Source of the DNA: Qipengyuania psychrotolerans
Lineage (GTDB): Bacteria > Pseudomonadota > Alphaproteobacteria > Sphingomonadales > Sphingomonadaceae
Assembly: GCF_019711355.1 (NCBI RefSeq)
Contig: NZ_CP081297.1
Location: forward strand, 186,001 to 250,000
Reading direction: 5' to 3'
DNA: 64,000 bases
Shown here: piece by piece, positions 49,169-58,320 of the stretch
How the letters are laid out: each line of letters starts with the position of its first letter
Position numbering within the stretch: position 1 is the first letter of the stretch
Program-made: the position numbers and the translations under genes
The notes under the pieces: generated by a model
The model's database searches: none
What the model was told of the DNA's origin: nothing
What the model saw: only the letters and a program-made list of their open reading frames with translations

Positions 49169-49477
49169 TTAGCGCTTCTTCACGAACTCCGCGCGCAGCA
49201 CCAGGCCCTTGATCCCGGGGTATTTGCAGTCGATTTCCTGTGCGTCGCCGGTCAGACGGATAGAGGGGATCAGCGTGCCCTGCTTCAGCGTCTTGCCCGC
49301 GCCCTTCACGGTAAGATCCTTAATCAGCGTGACCTGGTCGCCATCGGCCAGCAGATTGCCCACCGCATCGCGAACCTCCACCTGATCGGCTTTCGCCTGG
49401 AGGGCAGCGAGTTCCGAAGCGGGCAGCCATTCGCCGCTGTCTTCGTCATAGACATAGTCTTCATCGGGAGTGCTCAT
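49169..49477 (-). CDS. PhnA/YjdM-family protein, zinc-ribbon Cys lost
   Basis: A 102-residue protein matching the C-terminal PhnA domain: VRDAVGNLLADGDQVTLIKD, VKGAGKTLKQGTLIPSIRL, GIKGLVLRAEFVKK. YjdM proteins usually start with a CPxC zinc ribbon; here that part reads YVYDEDSGEWLPASEL with no Cys before it. Biochemical role of the family is unclear. The start at 49477 is the first Met fitting the family. Confidence 0.85.
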   Translation of the reverse strand: MSTPDEDYVYDEDSGEWLPASELAALQAKADQVEVRDAVGNLLADGDQVTLIKDLTVKGAGKTLKQGTLIPSIRLTGDAQEIDCKYPGIKGLVLRAEFVKKR

Positions 49478-49527
49478 CGCCGCGCTGTGCGCTGGCACGG
49501 GCGAAAAGTCGAGAGGGCGCAGTCTCG

Positions 49528-50097
49528 TTAGTTGGCTGGCTGCTGCGTCATGCGGACCAGCCCCCAGTCATAGCCCAATTCCTTTACGCGGCGTTCCAGC
49601 AGGGAGCGGGTCGCCGCATCGGGCTGCGCATCGCGGGTCAGCATCCACAGGTAGCGTCCGCTCGGTTCGCCGACGATCGACCAGTCATAAAGCCCGTCTG
49701 CGCCTTGCGGCCCCCGGTCGAGAACCCAGTAATCGCCGTAAAACGGACCGAAGAAGCTGACCTTCAGTTTTGCCCCGGCACTGTCCTCGACAATCTTGGC
49801 CTTGCCGGTGGACTGATCGAATTCGCCATCCAGACTGTCCTTGAAGCAGGAGTTGACCACCTTGATCTTGCCATCGTCGCGGCGCGAATACTGTGCCGTC
49901 ACGCCTTCGCAGCCCTCCTGGAAGGGCGCTTCGTATCGGCCATACTCGTACCATTTGCCGAGATAGGCATCGATCGCCACCGCCTGTGCAGGCTGCGGAA
50001 CAGATGCATTGCCGACCGGGCCGGGCGAACCGGCACAGGCGGATATGGCCAGCATGGCAGGAGCAAGGGCGAGCGCGGCGAGGGTTTTGCGGTTCAT
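49528..50097 (-). CDS. blc: Bacterial lipocalin (outer-membrane lipoprotein)
   Basis: A 189-residue lipocalin with a lipoprotein signal (AISAC lipobox, Cys near residue 21). The fold signature YLGKWYEYGRYEAPFQEGC (GxWYE motif) is followed by TAQYSRRDDGKIKVVNSCF and a late YLWMLTRD. Such proteins bind lysophospholipids or fatty acids and are induced by envelope stress. Its start is followed by the convergent dodecin on the other strand. Confidence 0.93.
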   Translation of the reverse strand: MNRKTLAALALAPAMLAISACAGSPGPVGNASVPQPAQAVAIDAYLGKWYEYGRYEAPFQEGCEGVTAQYSRRDDGKIKVVNSCFKDSLDGEFDQSTGKAKIVEDSAGAKLKVSFFGPFYGDYWVLDRGPQGADGLYDWSIVGEPSGRYLWMLTRDAQPDAATRSLLERRVKELGYDWGLVRMTQQPAN

Positions 50098-50217
50098 GGC
50101 GTCAGAACTTCACGAGCGATCTGCGGTTCCTGCACGGCGCTTGGGACCAATAGCCTCGGAACAACCACCTCAGGCAGCGCTTGGTTAAATATCAATCAGT
50201 TATTTTAGGAAGATATC

Positions 50218-50421
50218 ATGTCCGTCGCTAAGGTCACAGAAATCATCGCATCGTCGCCCACCAGTGTTGAAGACGCGGTGCGCGAAGGCGTGAAGCGCGC
50301 GTCCAAGACGATCAAGGACATCCAGGGTGTCTGGGTCAAGGATACCAAGGCCACCGTCAGCAATGGCGAGATTACCGAATGGCGCTGCACGCTGAAGATC
50401 ACATTCGTCGTTAACGACTAA
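50218..50421 (+). CDS. Dodecin-family flavin-storage protein
   Basis: A 67-residue dodecin: VAKVTEIIASSPTSVEDAVREG at the N-terminus, then IKDIQGVWVKDTKATV with the Trp that stacks on flavin, and ITEWRCTLKITFVV. Twelve copies form a hollow flavin or CoA store that protects cells from photo-reactive flavins. Followed by a terminator. Confidence 0.93.
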   Translation: MSVAKVTEIIASSPTSVEDAVREGVKRASKTIKDIQGVWVKDTKATVSNGEITEWRCTLKITFVVND

Positions 50422-50462
50422 GGGCTTCGCATAGTGCAAGCGCCCGTTTGATCGGGCGACTG

Positions 50463-50489
50463 AGGGCGGCCGTTTCGGCTGCCCTCTTT
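50463..50489 (+). terminator. Terminator after dodecin
   Basis: AGGGCGGCC/GGCTGCCCT (9 bp, one G-T) around GTTTC, then CTTT. A smaller CGCCCG/CGGGCG hairpin sits just before it. Confidence 0.6.
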
Positions 50490-50556
50490 GCATGGGCGGA
50501 TTGTGCTGGCGAGCTCTTTGGGGCCCGCCTCTTTATCTACCGTTATGGCGGCGATG

Positions 50557-51015
50557 TTAGCGCCCCAGCTTCACCAGCACGCTGTCGAGCGACTGGAGGA
50601 AGCGGGAACGGTCAGCCTTGCTGAACGGGGGCGGGCCGCCGCCTATGCCGTCCATACCGGCGCGCAGGTCTTCCATGATTGCGCGGACGGCCACCGCGCT
50701 ACCGATGCTCGCCGCATCGAACGGTTTGCCATTGTGGGCAAGAACCTGCGCTCCCGCCGCGATGCAGCGCTCGGCCAGCAAGATGTCGCCGGTGATGACC
50801 ACACTGCGCTGCCCCGCATTTTCGGCAATCCAGTTGTCGGCGGCGTCGAAGTCGTCATCGACCAGCACGCGCTTGACCCTGTCGCTGACCGGAATGCGAA
50901 AAGGGCTGTTGCTGACGACCCGGACATGCGCGCGGTGACGCTGCGCAACGCGGTATATCTCCTCCTTCACCGGGCAGGCGTCGGCATCGACGAGGATGGT
51001 GACGGGATCGGACAT
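50557..51015 (-). CDS. YaiI/YqxD family protein (DUF188)
   Basis: A 152-residue protein starting MSDPVTILVDADACPVKEEIY, a PIN-like fold; VVITGDILLAERCIAAGA and NGKPFDAASIG follow. Residues such as DADACP and DDFDAADNWI hold acidic positions. Function unproven; a nuclease is suggested by the fold. The start at 51015 matches the family; an upstream in-frame ATG is ignored. Confidence 0.92.
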   Translation of the reverse strand: MSDPVTILVDADACPVKEEIYRVAQRHRAHVRVVSNSPFRIPVSDRVKRVLVDDDFDAADNWIAENAGQRSVVITGDILLAERCIAAGAQVLAHNGKPFDAASIGSAVAVRAIMEDLRAGMDGIGGGPPPFSKADRSRFLQSLDSVLVKLGR

Positions 51016-51146
51016 ATACGGGTGGGTAGCGCGAAATCGCAAAGGTGTCTCGCTTCGCAGCAGGCAGCTCCGATTTCGCTGGTAACCGGCTGGAAACTCC
51101 CCATCTTGGATGAGAGAGAAAACAACGATCGAGAGGAGCATTCACA

Positions 51147-51491
51147 ATGCAGTTCCAGTTCAATTCCGACAGTTCGGTCATGGGTACGGAAAATGTTGCC
51201 GAGAGGATCGAAGCGCAGCTGCGCGAACGTCTCGCACGATTCGAGGACCGGCTTACGCGGCTTGAAGTCCACGTACGCGACGTCAACGGTTCCAAGCACG
51301 GCGCAGACGACAAGCATTGCACCATCGAGGCTCGTATTCGCGGGGACAAGCCCATCGGTGTGACCGGCAAGGCTGACAAGGTGGATGATGCCGCACGCAA
51401 GGCCGCAAGCACGCTGGTTCAGCGGTTGGAGAGGCATTTCGGCAAGGCCGATCGCCACAGCCATGACGCCCGGCCCGACAAGGTTTTGTGA
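51147..51491 (+). CDS. HPF/RaiA-family ribosome-associated protein
   Basis: A 114-residue protein similar to the short hibernation-factor domain: beta strands with LARFEDRLTRLEVHVRDVNG and CTIEARIRGDKPIGVTGKADKVDDAARKAAS. It would bind 30S ribosomes in starvation. The C-terminus is short with Arg/His residues; the dimerising domain of long HPF is absent. The leader has GAGAGGAGC before the ATG. Confidence 0.85.
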   Translation: MQFQFNSDSSVMGTENVAERIEAQLRERLARFEDRLTRLEVHVRDVNGSKHGADDKHCTIEARIRGDKPIGVTGKADKVDDAARKAASTLVQRLERHFGKADRHSHDARPDKVL

Positions 51492-51726
51492 GCCGGAGCA
51501 GAACGCCGATCTCCGAATAGGTTAGGTGATCTGCCATACCCGTGCTAGTGCGCCCGCGCTGACGTCGAAATTTGCGACGGACTTCGGATTTTGACGACCG
51601 CCGCTTGCCCATTCCAACGGGCCCCGGCGTTAACCAGACGACGACTTCCTTTCATCGGACGATTTGATGCACGACCGGCGCGTAATTCGCGCGGCGGCAA
51701 CACTACGTTCTCGAAAGGAACACACC

Positions 51727-51939
51727 ATGAGCAAGACTGGCACAGTCAAATTTTTCAACACCGACAAGGGCTATGGCTTCATCCAGCCCGACGACGGTTC
51801 GGCTGACAGCTTCGTCCACATCAGCGCAGTACAGGCCGCCGGCATGCACTCGCTCGACAAGGACCAGCGCCTCAACTTTGACGTTGAGCAGGGCCGTAAC
51901 GGCAAGGAAAGCGCCGTGAATCTGTCGGCTGCCGACTGA
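51727..51939 (+). CDS. Cold shock protein (CspA family)
   Basis: A 70-residue single CSD domain: TGTVKFFNTDKGYGFIQPDD with RNP-1, SFVHISAV with RNP-2. It binds RNA and melts structure. AAAGGAAC precedes the ATG; the ~230-base gap upstream may contain a long structured leader, typical of csp genes. Confidence 0.95.
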   Translation: MSKTGTVKFFNTDKGYGFIQPDDGSADSFVHISAVQAAGMHSLDKDQRLNFDVEQGRNGKESAVNLSAAD

Positions 51940-52027
51940 TCCGCGCTTGAAACTATCCTGCGTGCCGCCGCCTTTCCTGGCTGGCGGCGCGCGGGTTTTC
52001 GCCGTTTAGCCCGCACGAGGAGTGCCC

Positions 52028-52243
52028 ATGAGCCAATCCTACGAATTTTACTCCGCCCGCGCAAAAGAAGCCAAGGCCGAAGCCAAGGCAGCAACGCTCG
52101 ACAATGTGCGCGACCGCGCATTGCGTTCCGAAGCGACCTGGCGCGGACTTGCCGACCAGGCACGGGCAGTGGCCAAACGACGTGAAAAACTCGAGCTGGA
52201 AAAGGCAGCAGAGCGGGAAGCCGCCGCAGCCACACTCAATTAG
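52028..52243 (+). CDS. Small helical hypothetical protein
   Basis: A 71-residue charged coil: YEFYSARAKEAKAEAKAATL then NVRDRALRSEATWRGLADQA. Similar short proteins with YxxxAxEAxxEA and LDNVRDRALRSExxW recur in sphingomonads. GAGGAGTG sets the start at 52028. Function unknown. Confidence 0.72.
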   Translation: MSQSYEFYSARAKEAKAEAKAATLDNVRDRALRSEATWRGLADQARAVAKRREKLELEKAAEREAAAATLN

Positions 52244-52529
52244 CTCCAGACTGCGGACCGCTTGAGTATGAGGCTCCGGACCCCGCCGTGTTAACTTCGC
52301 TCCTAGGGAGCGCGTCACGGCAAGTTGGGGAATTCCGCGATACTTGGTGCGGGCTGTTCAAATGAAGATCTGACGCGTGGTTCGCGTCATTCGTCGCAGC
52401 TCAAATGCAGCTGGCCACAATTTTGACAAACTCGGAACAATCCAAACTCGCCCTGCGTTCGTAACTTGAAGCGGCAGCCGGAAACGCTGGCTGTTTGAAC
52501 GCTGAATTTTCGAATAAAAGGGTATAATT
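52244..52529. other. Gene-free interval before fasciclin gene
   Basis: About 285 bases. No credible start or long frame. The end carries the ribosome-site region of the next gene; the rest may hold its promoter, but I could not define one. Confidence 0.4.
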
Positions 52530-53108
52530 ATGAACAAGCTGACTATCGCGCTCGCATCCGCCGCATCGCTGGCGATTGCTGCCTGCGCCGAAGCGCCGGC
52601 TGACACAAGCGCTGCTGACGAAGCGGCGATGGCCGATCAGATGGCCAATGACGATGCCGCACGCGGCACAATCGTCGAAGTGGCTCAGGCTGACGAAGGA
52701 TTTTCGACACTCGTGAGCGCTGTCACTGCAGCCGGTCTCGGTGAAACGCTTTCGGGCGAGGGACCGTTCACGGTCTTTGCACCGACAAATGATGCATTTG
52801 CCAAGATTCCCGAAGCGACCTTGACGGAACTGACCACCAACGACACCGAAACGCTTGGAAACATCCTCAAGTATCACGTGGTGGCGGGCAATGTTGACGC
52901 AGCCACGCTGACCCAGGCGATCACGGATGCCGGTGAAGGTGGCTATACCATCACTACCGTCAACGGCGGCACGCTGAACGCCAGCGTGGTAGACGGTAAC
53001 GTCGTGCTGACCGATGGCGCAGGTGGTACTTCGATGGTGACTGCGACCGATGTCGCCGCATCGAACGGTGTCGTGCACGTCATCGATACAGTCCTGATGC
53101 CGCAGTAA
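52530..53108 (+). CDS. Fasciclin-domain lipoprotein
   Basis: A 192-residue FAS1 protein with a lipobox (LAIAAC, Cys about residue 19). Conserved FAS1 segments: FSTLVSAVTAAGLGETLSG, GPFTVFAPTNDAFAKIP, LKYHVVAG and VVHVIDTVLMP. It probably binds surfaces or other envelope proteins. It ends with its own terminator. Confidence 0.92.
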   Translation: MNKLTIALASAASLAIAACAEAPADTSAADEAAMADQMANDDAARGTIVEVAQADEGFSTLVSAVTAAGLGETLSGEGPFTVFAPTNDAFAKIPEATLTELTTNDTETLGNILKYHVVAGNVDAATLTQAITDAGEGGYTITTVNGGTLNASVVDGNVVLTDGAGGTSMVTATDVAASNGVVHVIDTVLMPQ

Positions 53109-53131
53109 CAGGCATCGACCTCCAATACGAG

Positions 53132-53162
53132 AAAGGCGGCCCTTTTCGGGGCCGCCTTTTTT
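53132..53162 (+). terminator. Rho-independent terminator
   Basis: AAGGCGGCCC/GGGCCGCCTT stem around TTTTC, then TTTTTT; it lies 25 bases after the fasciclin stop. Confidence 0.9.
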
Positions 53163-53199
53163 GTTTGTCAGCTTGGTATGTCAGCGAAGTTCGAAGTTT

Positions 53200-53781
53200 C
53201 TACTTACCCTGGCTCGCCAGTGCGGCAGCAACATCAACTACCTTGGCATTACCGACTTTACGCGAGGCGGTTACAGGCGATGCTGCGACCTGTTCTGGCG
53301 GTGCAAGCGGAGCAGATCCTGCGCTGGGCGATTGTCCTGCTGCATGGCTGTCCGAATAAGCGATGTCACCGTTCGCATCCTGCAACTTGGGCTCTGATGC
53401 GGTATACGCGATAAGCGCTTTCTCGCGCGCCAGGCGGTAGAGATCGTCATCGCTATATTCGATGTCGTTGTACGCGGCCAATTGATTGCCTTCCCCGTCA
53501 TCCCCACGCATCCAGTGGGCGTGCGCGCTATCCCGAAGGCGTCCACGCAGCGCAAGCTCGGCTACTGGAACGGTGCGCTCAGGCGTGACAAGTGGATAAT
53601 GGTCCGGCGGACGCTCGGAAGAGCCCGCTGAAGGGTTGGATGCCATGATGATTGGCGCTTCGGGGAGGCTATCGCGCGCTTCGCGTTCAAGCACCGGACT
53701 TGTGCCGATATACGCTCCGCTGACCGCCCCGCCAAAAGTGACAAGCGCCACGGCGCCAATGATGTGCGGTGTGAACTTCAT
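53200..53781 (-). CDS. Hypothetical protein, membrane-anchored
   Basis: A 193-residue protein with one N-terminal hydrophobic segment (IIGAVALVTFGGAVSGAYIG) and a Pro/Ser-rich, mostly polar body. Residues ~95-130 include NDIEYSDDDLYRLAREKALIAY, a short helix. No family recognised. GGGAGG is close to the ATG at 53781, so the exact start is uncertain. Confidence 0.55.
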   Translation of the reverse strand: MKFTPHIIGAVALVTFGGAVSGAYIGTSPVLEREARDSLPEAPIIMASNPSAGSSERPPDHYPLVTPERTVPVAELALRGRLRDSAHAHWMRGDDGEGNQLAAYNDIEYSDDDLYRLAREKALIAYTASEPKLQDANGDIAYSDSHAAGQSPSAGSAPLAPPEQVAASPVTASRKVGNAKVVDVAAALASQGK

Positions 53782-53971
53782 GCCTCCCAAACGGGCTCAT
53801 GCTTGTCGAGGTTCCCGATCCTGTTCGCCGGGTTAAGGCTTTGGGTGCTTCACCCCACCTTAACGACTTACGGTAAGCGGGCTTCAAAGGTTCAGGCCTA
53901 GAGTTAACGGCATGGTTAGAATTGACGGCTAAGCCCTGCCGCAGCCGAATAGAGACCGATTGGAAACGTCG

Positions 53972-54868
53972 ATGCACGAGTTGGAACGCCTGTTCGCCAG
54001 TGGCGAAGGTGAAGCGCGCTGGGAAGCCGAGCTGCGCATGCTTTTCGAATCCGGCGATCTGGACGCGGCCCACGGATTGCTTGCGGCCGCTCTGGATGCT
54101 CTCGGCACGGACCTGTCACGCGAATGCCTCGCGACTTCACCTGAAAGCGTTACGCTATCTGGCTGGTCGGAACTGGTCGAAGCGATTGCCCTTAACGAAG
54201 GCGACCCGATTACCGGCGTCACTCTCGCCATTGCGAATGAAGCCGACAACGCCTTTGAAAAGGGGCAGATCCACCGTCCCTACATGATGCTCGGCCTGTA
54301 TTCCGATGAAGGTTATGCATTCAGCCGAGCAAATTCCTCAGACCTTATCGCCCAGACGAAGGCGCCGGACGGCCCAGCGTGGGCAGGCCATGATGAGGAT
54401 ATCGAGGTCTATCTCGAATGCGACGGGCTGGAACAGATCAACACGCGCCTGATCTTTCACAAGCAGCGTCACTTTTTCCGCGACGGAAACCCGGCCAGCG
54501 CGCCGACCCGCTATGTCGAGTATGTTCTGGCATGTTGGTGGCGTGCACTGCTGTTTCATCAGGCAATTGCCAGCGAGTGCGCCATTCACGGCTTGCCGGG
54601 CGGCATCCCGGTCCTTGCAGGGATGGTCGAAATGCGTCCCGAGGCAGTCACGGTGCACGGCATCGGTGCGCGCAACCCTGAAGCCGATCGCGAGAACGAG
54701 CAGGCCAGAGGAGTGGCAGAAATCCTCCCGGCAAACTTCGTGTCGCGCCGCGTGGTCCACGAGGAGAAGGAATTCTCCGGTGCCGACCTTCGTCGCCGCG
54801 TGGCTGAAACCGGCCAGGAAGACGCTCCCGTAAAGAAAGGCTTTGTGGCCCGGCTTTTCGGGCGCTGA
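53972..54868 (+). CDS. Conserved hypothetical protein
   Basis: A 298-residue soluble protein. The N-terminal ~60 residues are helical (HELERLFASGEGEARWEAEL). The middle has a conserved-looking sheet region: RPYMMLGLYSDEGYAFSRA, then DEDIEVYLECDG. A Trp/Cys stretch EYVLACWWRALLFHQAIASEC follows. No family recognised; no signal peptide. ATG 53972 is preferred to a TTG 12 bases upstream. Confidence 0.65.
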   Translation: MHELERLFASGEGEARWEAELRMLFESGDLDAAHGLLAAALDALGTDLSRECLATSPESVTLSGWSELVEAIALNEGDPITGVTLAIANEADNAFEKGQIHRPYMMLGLYSDEGYAFSRANSSDLIAQTKAPDGPAWAGHDEDIEVYLECDGLEQINTRLIFHKQRHFFRDGNPASAPTRYVEYVLACWWRALLFHQAIASECAIHGLPGGIPVLAGMVEMRPEAVTVHGIGARNPEADRENEQARGVAEILPANFVSRRVVHEEKEFSGADLRRRVAETGQEDAPVKKGFVARLFGR

Positions 54869-54946
54869 GCAACACCGATCTATCACATTGGTAAGAGGCG
54901 CCGACCTGCGCTAGGCCTTCGCAGGCAATTTGCGAGGGGAATTACA

Positions 54947-55870
54947 ATGGTCAGTCTAGGCGCGCGATTTGTCGAATTCGCGCTACCGCTTCTCGGGATC
55001 AAGCGCTTCTTCTCGCAGCCCCACAAGATGGACCAGCGGATCGCAAAGATGCGCCGACAGGCTTCTCTTCGCCCGGGCAGGAAGTGGCGCGAGAAGTTCG
55101 ATATCGCTGAAGAGACCGAGCGCTCTTATCCGCTAGTCACCGTTACGCCCAAAGGAGGCGCGAGGCCGGAAGCACCGCACCTGCTATATTTCCACGGCGG
55201 CGGATACGTCATGGATATTGCATCACTTCATTGGGACGCAATCGGGACCCTGTGCAACGAACTTGGCGCTGCCGCCAGTGTTCCGATCTACCCCCTTGCG
55301 CCCGAGGTCACGGCCGAGACGACCCTCCCTGCCATGCGGGCGCTGTATGACGAATTGGCAGACCGATACGGCGCGCAGAATATCGCGATTGCAGGAGATA
55401 GTGCGGGCGGAGGAATGGCGCTCGCACTGGTTCAGGATCTAATCCGCGGCGGCAAGCCTCTTCCAGGCAGCATGGTCCTATTCTCGCCGTGGGTTGATGC
55501 CACCGCATCCGGCGAAGGAATGGCCGCCATTGCGCCGCGAGACAAGATCCTGGCCCCGGTCGGGCTTGAGGCCTGCGGCCAGCGTTATGCGGGAACCCTG
55601 CCGCTGAACGATCCCAGGCTGAGCCCGCTGTTCGGAGATTTGACTGGCCTACCGCCGACCGCGATTTTCGTTGGCACATCGGATATCCTGCTTGTCGATG
55701 CGCGCCGGTTAAAAGATCGGCTCGAACAGATCGGCGAGCCGCCTGCACTTTACCGGGAAGCGGACAGGATGCAGCACGTGTGGATGTTGTTGCCTATCCC
55801 TGAAGGGAGGGCGGCCCTGAGCGAGACGGCCCAGTTCCTGCGCGCCCAACATGGAGCAAATAAGAAATGA
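54947..55870 (+). CDS. Alpha/beta hydrolase of the hormone-sensitive lipase family
   Basis: A 307-residue esterase-type enzyme. Oxyanion motif YFHGGGYVMD, nucleophile elbow GDSAGGGMAL, acid in the TSDILLVDARRL region and catalytic His in MQHVWMLLP. It likely hydrolyses short-chain esters or storage lipids in the cytosol. Its stop overlaps the ATG of the following lipoprotein (ATGA), so they are linked. Confidence 0.92.
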   Translation: MVSLGARFVEFALPLLGIKRFFSQPHKMDQRIAKMRRQASLRPGRKWREKFDIAEETERSYPLVTVTPKGGARPEAPHLLYFHGGGYVMDIASLHWDAIGTLCNELGAAASVPIYPLAPEVTAETTLPAMRALYDELADRYGAQNIAIAGDSAGGGMALALVQDLIRGGKPLPGSMVLFSPWVDATASGEGMAAIAPRDKILAPVGLEACGQRYAGTLPLNDPRLSPLFGDLTGLPPTAIFVGTSDILLVDARRLKDRLEQIGEPPALYREADRMQHVWMLLPIPEGRAALSETAQFLRAQHGANKK

Positions 55871-56286
55871 AACAATTCCTCCTCGCTGCCTTGATTCCCC
55901 TGCTTGTTTCATGTGGGGGAAGCGCTGACGAAGCCGCCCAGAGCGAAGCGTTCGATGGCATTGCCGAGACTGAAATTGTCTATCTCACGGGTACCGAACC
56001 TTTCTGGAATGCCGAAATAGCCGGTGGGACCGCAGTCTACTCCACTCCTGAAAACATCGATGGCAGCCGGTTCACGGTCGAGCGATTTGCCGGACTAAAC
56101 GGAGTGAGCTTCTCCGGATCGCTCAACTCATCGCGCTTCGACGTGACCGTAACTCCGGGAGAATGCTCCGACGCGATGAGCGACCGTGTCTATCCCTTTA
56201 CGGCAACCCTGATGGTTGGCGAAGAGCAGCGCGCAGGATGCGCGTGGACTGACGCGCAGTCTTTCACCGGACCCGCAGCACCTTAA
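55867..56286 (+). CDS. Small lipoprotein (COG3650-like)
   Basis: A 139-residue lipoprotein with lipobox LVSC (Cys about residue 16). The mature part has GTEPFWNAEIAGG, a motif typical of this family, and later GECSDAMSDRVYPFTATLMV. Role unknown. Coupled to the esterase gene. Confidence 0.8.
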   Translation: MKQFLLAALIPLLVSCGGSADEAAQSEAFDGIAETEIVYLTGTEPFWNAEIAGGTAVYSTPENIDGSRFTVERFAGLNGVSFSGSLNSSRFDVTVTPGECSDAMSDRVYPFTATLMVGEEQRAGCAWTDAQSFTGPAAP

Positions 56287-56331
56287 GGGCGTTTCGGGCC
56301 TGTCTTCCACCATGATCGAGGATTGAGCGAT

Positions 56332-56784
56332 ATGGGTAATGTCCCGCATTTGCCGCGCATGCTTGGACTTGCCGGTCTCTTGCCGCAAATGGCGTGTCTG
56401 TTGGCAGTCTGGTTCGGCCCAGAAGAATGGCTCGTCCCGGCGAGGCTGATCGCGGCAGCCTATGCTGCGCTGATCCTGAGTTTCCTGGGCGGGATGTGGT
56501 GGGGCATTGCCGCGGGAAATCCTGCAACCGAGCGGCCTGGCACATTGGGTTGGTTATGGATCGCCGCTGTGCTTCCAAGCCTGATCGCGCTGGCCTGCTT
56601 TCTCCCGTGGATATTCGGCTGGGCGTGGCCGACGCCTTCTCTCATCATGCTGGGCGTGGCCTTGCTTCTCAGCCTCGGCGTAGACGCGCGGCTGAAGGGG
56701 TATGCGCCCCTATGGTGGATGCAGCTCCGCATACCGCTCTCCGCAGTGCTCGGGGCCGCTACGATCGCAATCGCGCTCAGCTGA
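56332..56784 (+). CDS. DUF3429-type membrane protein
   Basis: A 150-residue protein with five helices. The GGMWWGIAAG segment and WWMQLRIPLS tail are family-like. ATG 56332 is chosen over a TTG 9 bases before it. Function unknown. Confidence 0.75.
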   Translation: MGNVPHLPRMLGLAGLLPQMACLLAVWFGPEEWLVPARLIAAAYAALILSFLGGMWWGIAAGNPATERPGTLGWLWIAAVLPSLIALACFLPWIFGWAWPTPSLIMLGVALLLSLGVDARLKGYAPLWWMQLRIPLSAVLGAATIAIALS

Positions 56785-57047
56785 AGCATATCGGTGACGG
56801 TGCCCTCAGCCCTTTTCAGCTCTAATTTTGCCTCCGGTAGAAGCCCTCGGGCGAGCCTATAAATAGGGCGCCGAGCCCTCGTAGGGCGAAAGCAAAGCGG
56901 GGCGCGGGTCTCTTTCAGTGGAAAAGAGCCGCATTTCGCCTCGAAAACGGTGCAAATTAAGGTGGGTGCAGTGGCCTTTCCCTCCGTGCTGTGCCTAGTC
57001 TTTCCCCGTAAAGCGCGTTTTACGCATAGATGACGGAGTTTTGATTA
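56785..57047. other. Gene-free interval
   Basis: About 263 bases without a plausible gene. It includes GCCCTCGTAGGGC and an A/T-rich TATAAATA block near 56860; no clear terminator. Possibly a promoter for the PEBP gene. Confidence 0.4.
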
Positions 57048-57629
57048 GTGAGTACGGGCGTGCCCGCATGGATCCAGCAAGCGGTCGGTGAGGCTGAAGT
57101 GAAGGCTTCGCTTACTGCGGCAATTGTTGCTGACGAAAAAGCGCTTGGACGAGGTGGCTTCGCGCTGACCAGTCCGGCATTCAAGCATGGCGGTGAGCTG
57201 GATCCCAGTTTTACGGCCTGTGAAGACGATGCTGTTGCTCCGCCGCTTGAATGGACCGCGCCGCCTCCCGGCACACAGGAACTGGTCCTGGTGGTCGAGG
57301 AAATTGAAAGCGGCGATGTCCACTGGCTGGTGTGGGGCCTCAAGGGGCAAAAGGGTGCACTCTTCGAAGGCGAAGTGCCGCCGCGCACTGGCAAGAATGC
57401 AAAGGGCAATTCCGAATGGCTCCTGCCCGATCCGGGTGTCGGGGTGGAGCATCGCTATGCATTCCAATTATTCGCGGTAGACCTTCCGTTGACCTTGATG
57501 CCCGGCGCCAAGCACGCCGACCTGCTCAAGAATTTGAAAAATCATGTCACAGCTCTCGCGATCCTCACTGCTCGCTTCGAAGGGCATGAGATCGAAGAAT
57601 GGGATGCCGAAGACGAATTCGACATCTGA
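57048..57629 (+). CDS. YbhB/YbcL-family (PEBP-like) protein
   Basis: A 193-residue protein with a PEBP core: FALTSPAFKHGGELDPSFT, ACEDDAVAPPLEWTAPPPGTQ, and VHWLVWGLKG. The family binds anionic ligands and in bacteria has unknown partners. It starts with GTG at 57048 following an A/T-rich leader. It is followed by the SWIB gene. Confidence 0.88.
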   Translation: MSTGVPAWIQQAVGEAEVKASLTAAIVADEKALGRGGFALTSPAFKHGGELDPSFTACEDDAVAPPLEWTAPPPGTQELVLVVEEIESGDVHWLVWGLKGQKGALFEGEVPPRTGKNAKGNSEWLLPDPGVGVEHRYAFQLFAVDLPLTLMPGAKHADLLKNLKNHVTALAILTARFEGHEIEEWDAEDEFDI

Positions 57630-57664
57630 CAATACCAAGTAAAGCCAAGTGAAAGGAACTTTAA

Positions 57665-57916
57665 ATGGCTGGCAAGAACAACGCACTGCAGAAGCCGGTA
57701 AACCTCACGCCGGAGCTCGAAAACGTGGTTGGCAAAGGTCCGATGACTCGCGCACAGGTCACGTCGAAGGTCTGGGATCACATCAAGGCGAACGACCTTC
57801 AGGATTCGAAGGATCGCCGGATGATCAATCCCGACGACAAGCTTGGCGCGGTAATCGGCAAGGAGCAGATCTCCATGTTCAAGATGACCGGTGCTGTTTC
57901 CAAGCACATGAGCTAA
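57665..57916 (+). CDS. SWIB/MDM2-domain protein
   Basis: An 83-residue SWIB domain: LTPELENVVGKGPMTRAQVTSKVW, DHIKANDLQDSKDRRMINPD and DKLGAVIG. Chromatin-factor-like domain; in bacteria (chlamydiae, alphaproteobacteria) it is thought to affect DNA topology. A co-transcribed position after the PEBP gene. Its end overlaps the convergent DoxX gene by 4 bases. Confidence 0.93.
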   Translation: MAGKNNALQKPVNLTPELENVVGKGPMTRAQVTSKVWDHIKANDLQDSKDRRMINPDDKLGAVIGKEQISMFKMTGAVSKHMS

Positions 57917-58320
57917 TCTGAGGAGCGGCGGCGGCGCGGCCAGTCCGTGACGCCGCCGACCCACAGCGCCAGCCAGATGATTACTGGCTGAGCAACCATG
58001 CGAGGCAAATGGTACGACAGACCAAGGCCCGCATCCTCACGCGCCATGTCCATCACGAAATGATTGATGTTGGCCGGAAAAACGCAAACTGCGTAAAGCG
58101 CAAGCCCGATCCCGCCGGCTTTGCGCATATTGTCCGACCACGGTTGTACCAGGGCTATGGCCCCGAGGATTTCTGCCACACCCGTCAGGAAGACTATTGC
58201 TTCGGCAGCCGGGATCGCACCGGGCATGATCGACAGGAACGGCTCCGGATTCGCGATATGCGCATACCCTGCAGCCGCGTAAAATATCGCTAGCGCCCAG
58301 CGCAGGATGCCGCGGATCAT
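57913..58320 (-). CDS. DoxX-like membrane protein
   Basis: A 135-residue protein with four helices: ILRWALAIFYAAAGYAHIANPEPFLSI, ending Arg-rich. DoxX-family topology. It follows the DUF427 gene with a 4-base overlap. Confidence 0.82.
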   Translation of the reverse strand: MIRGILRWALAIFYAAAGYAHIANPEPFLSIMPGAIPAAEAIVFLTGVAEILGAIALVQPWSDNMRKAGGIGLALYAVCVFPANINHFVMDMAREDAGLGLSYHLPRMVAQPVIIWLALWVGGVTDWPRRRRSSD

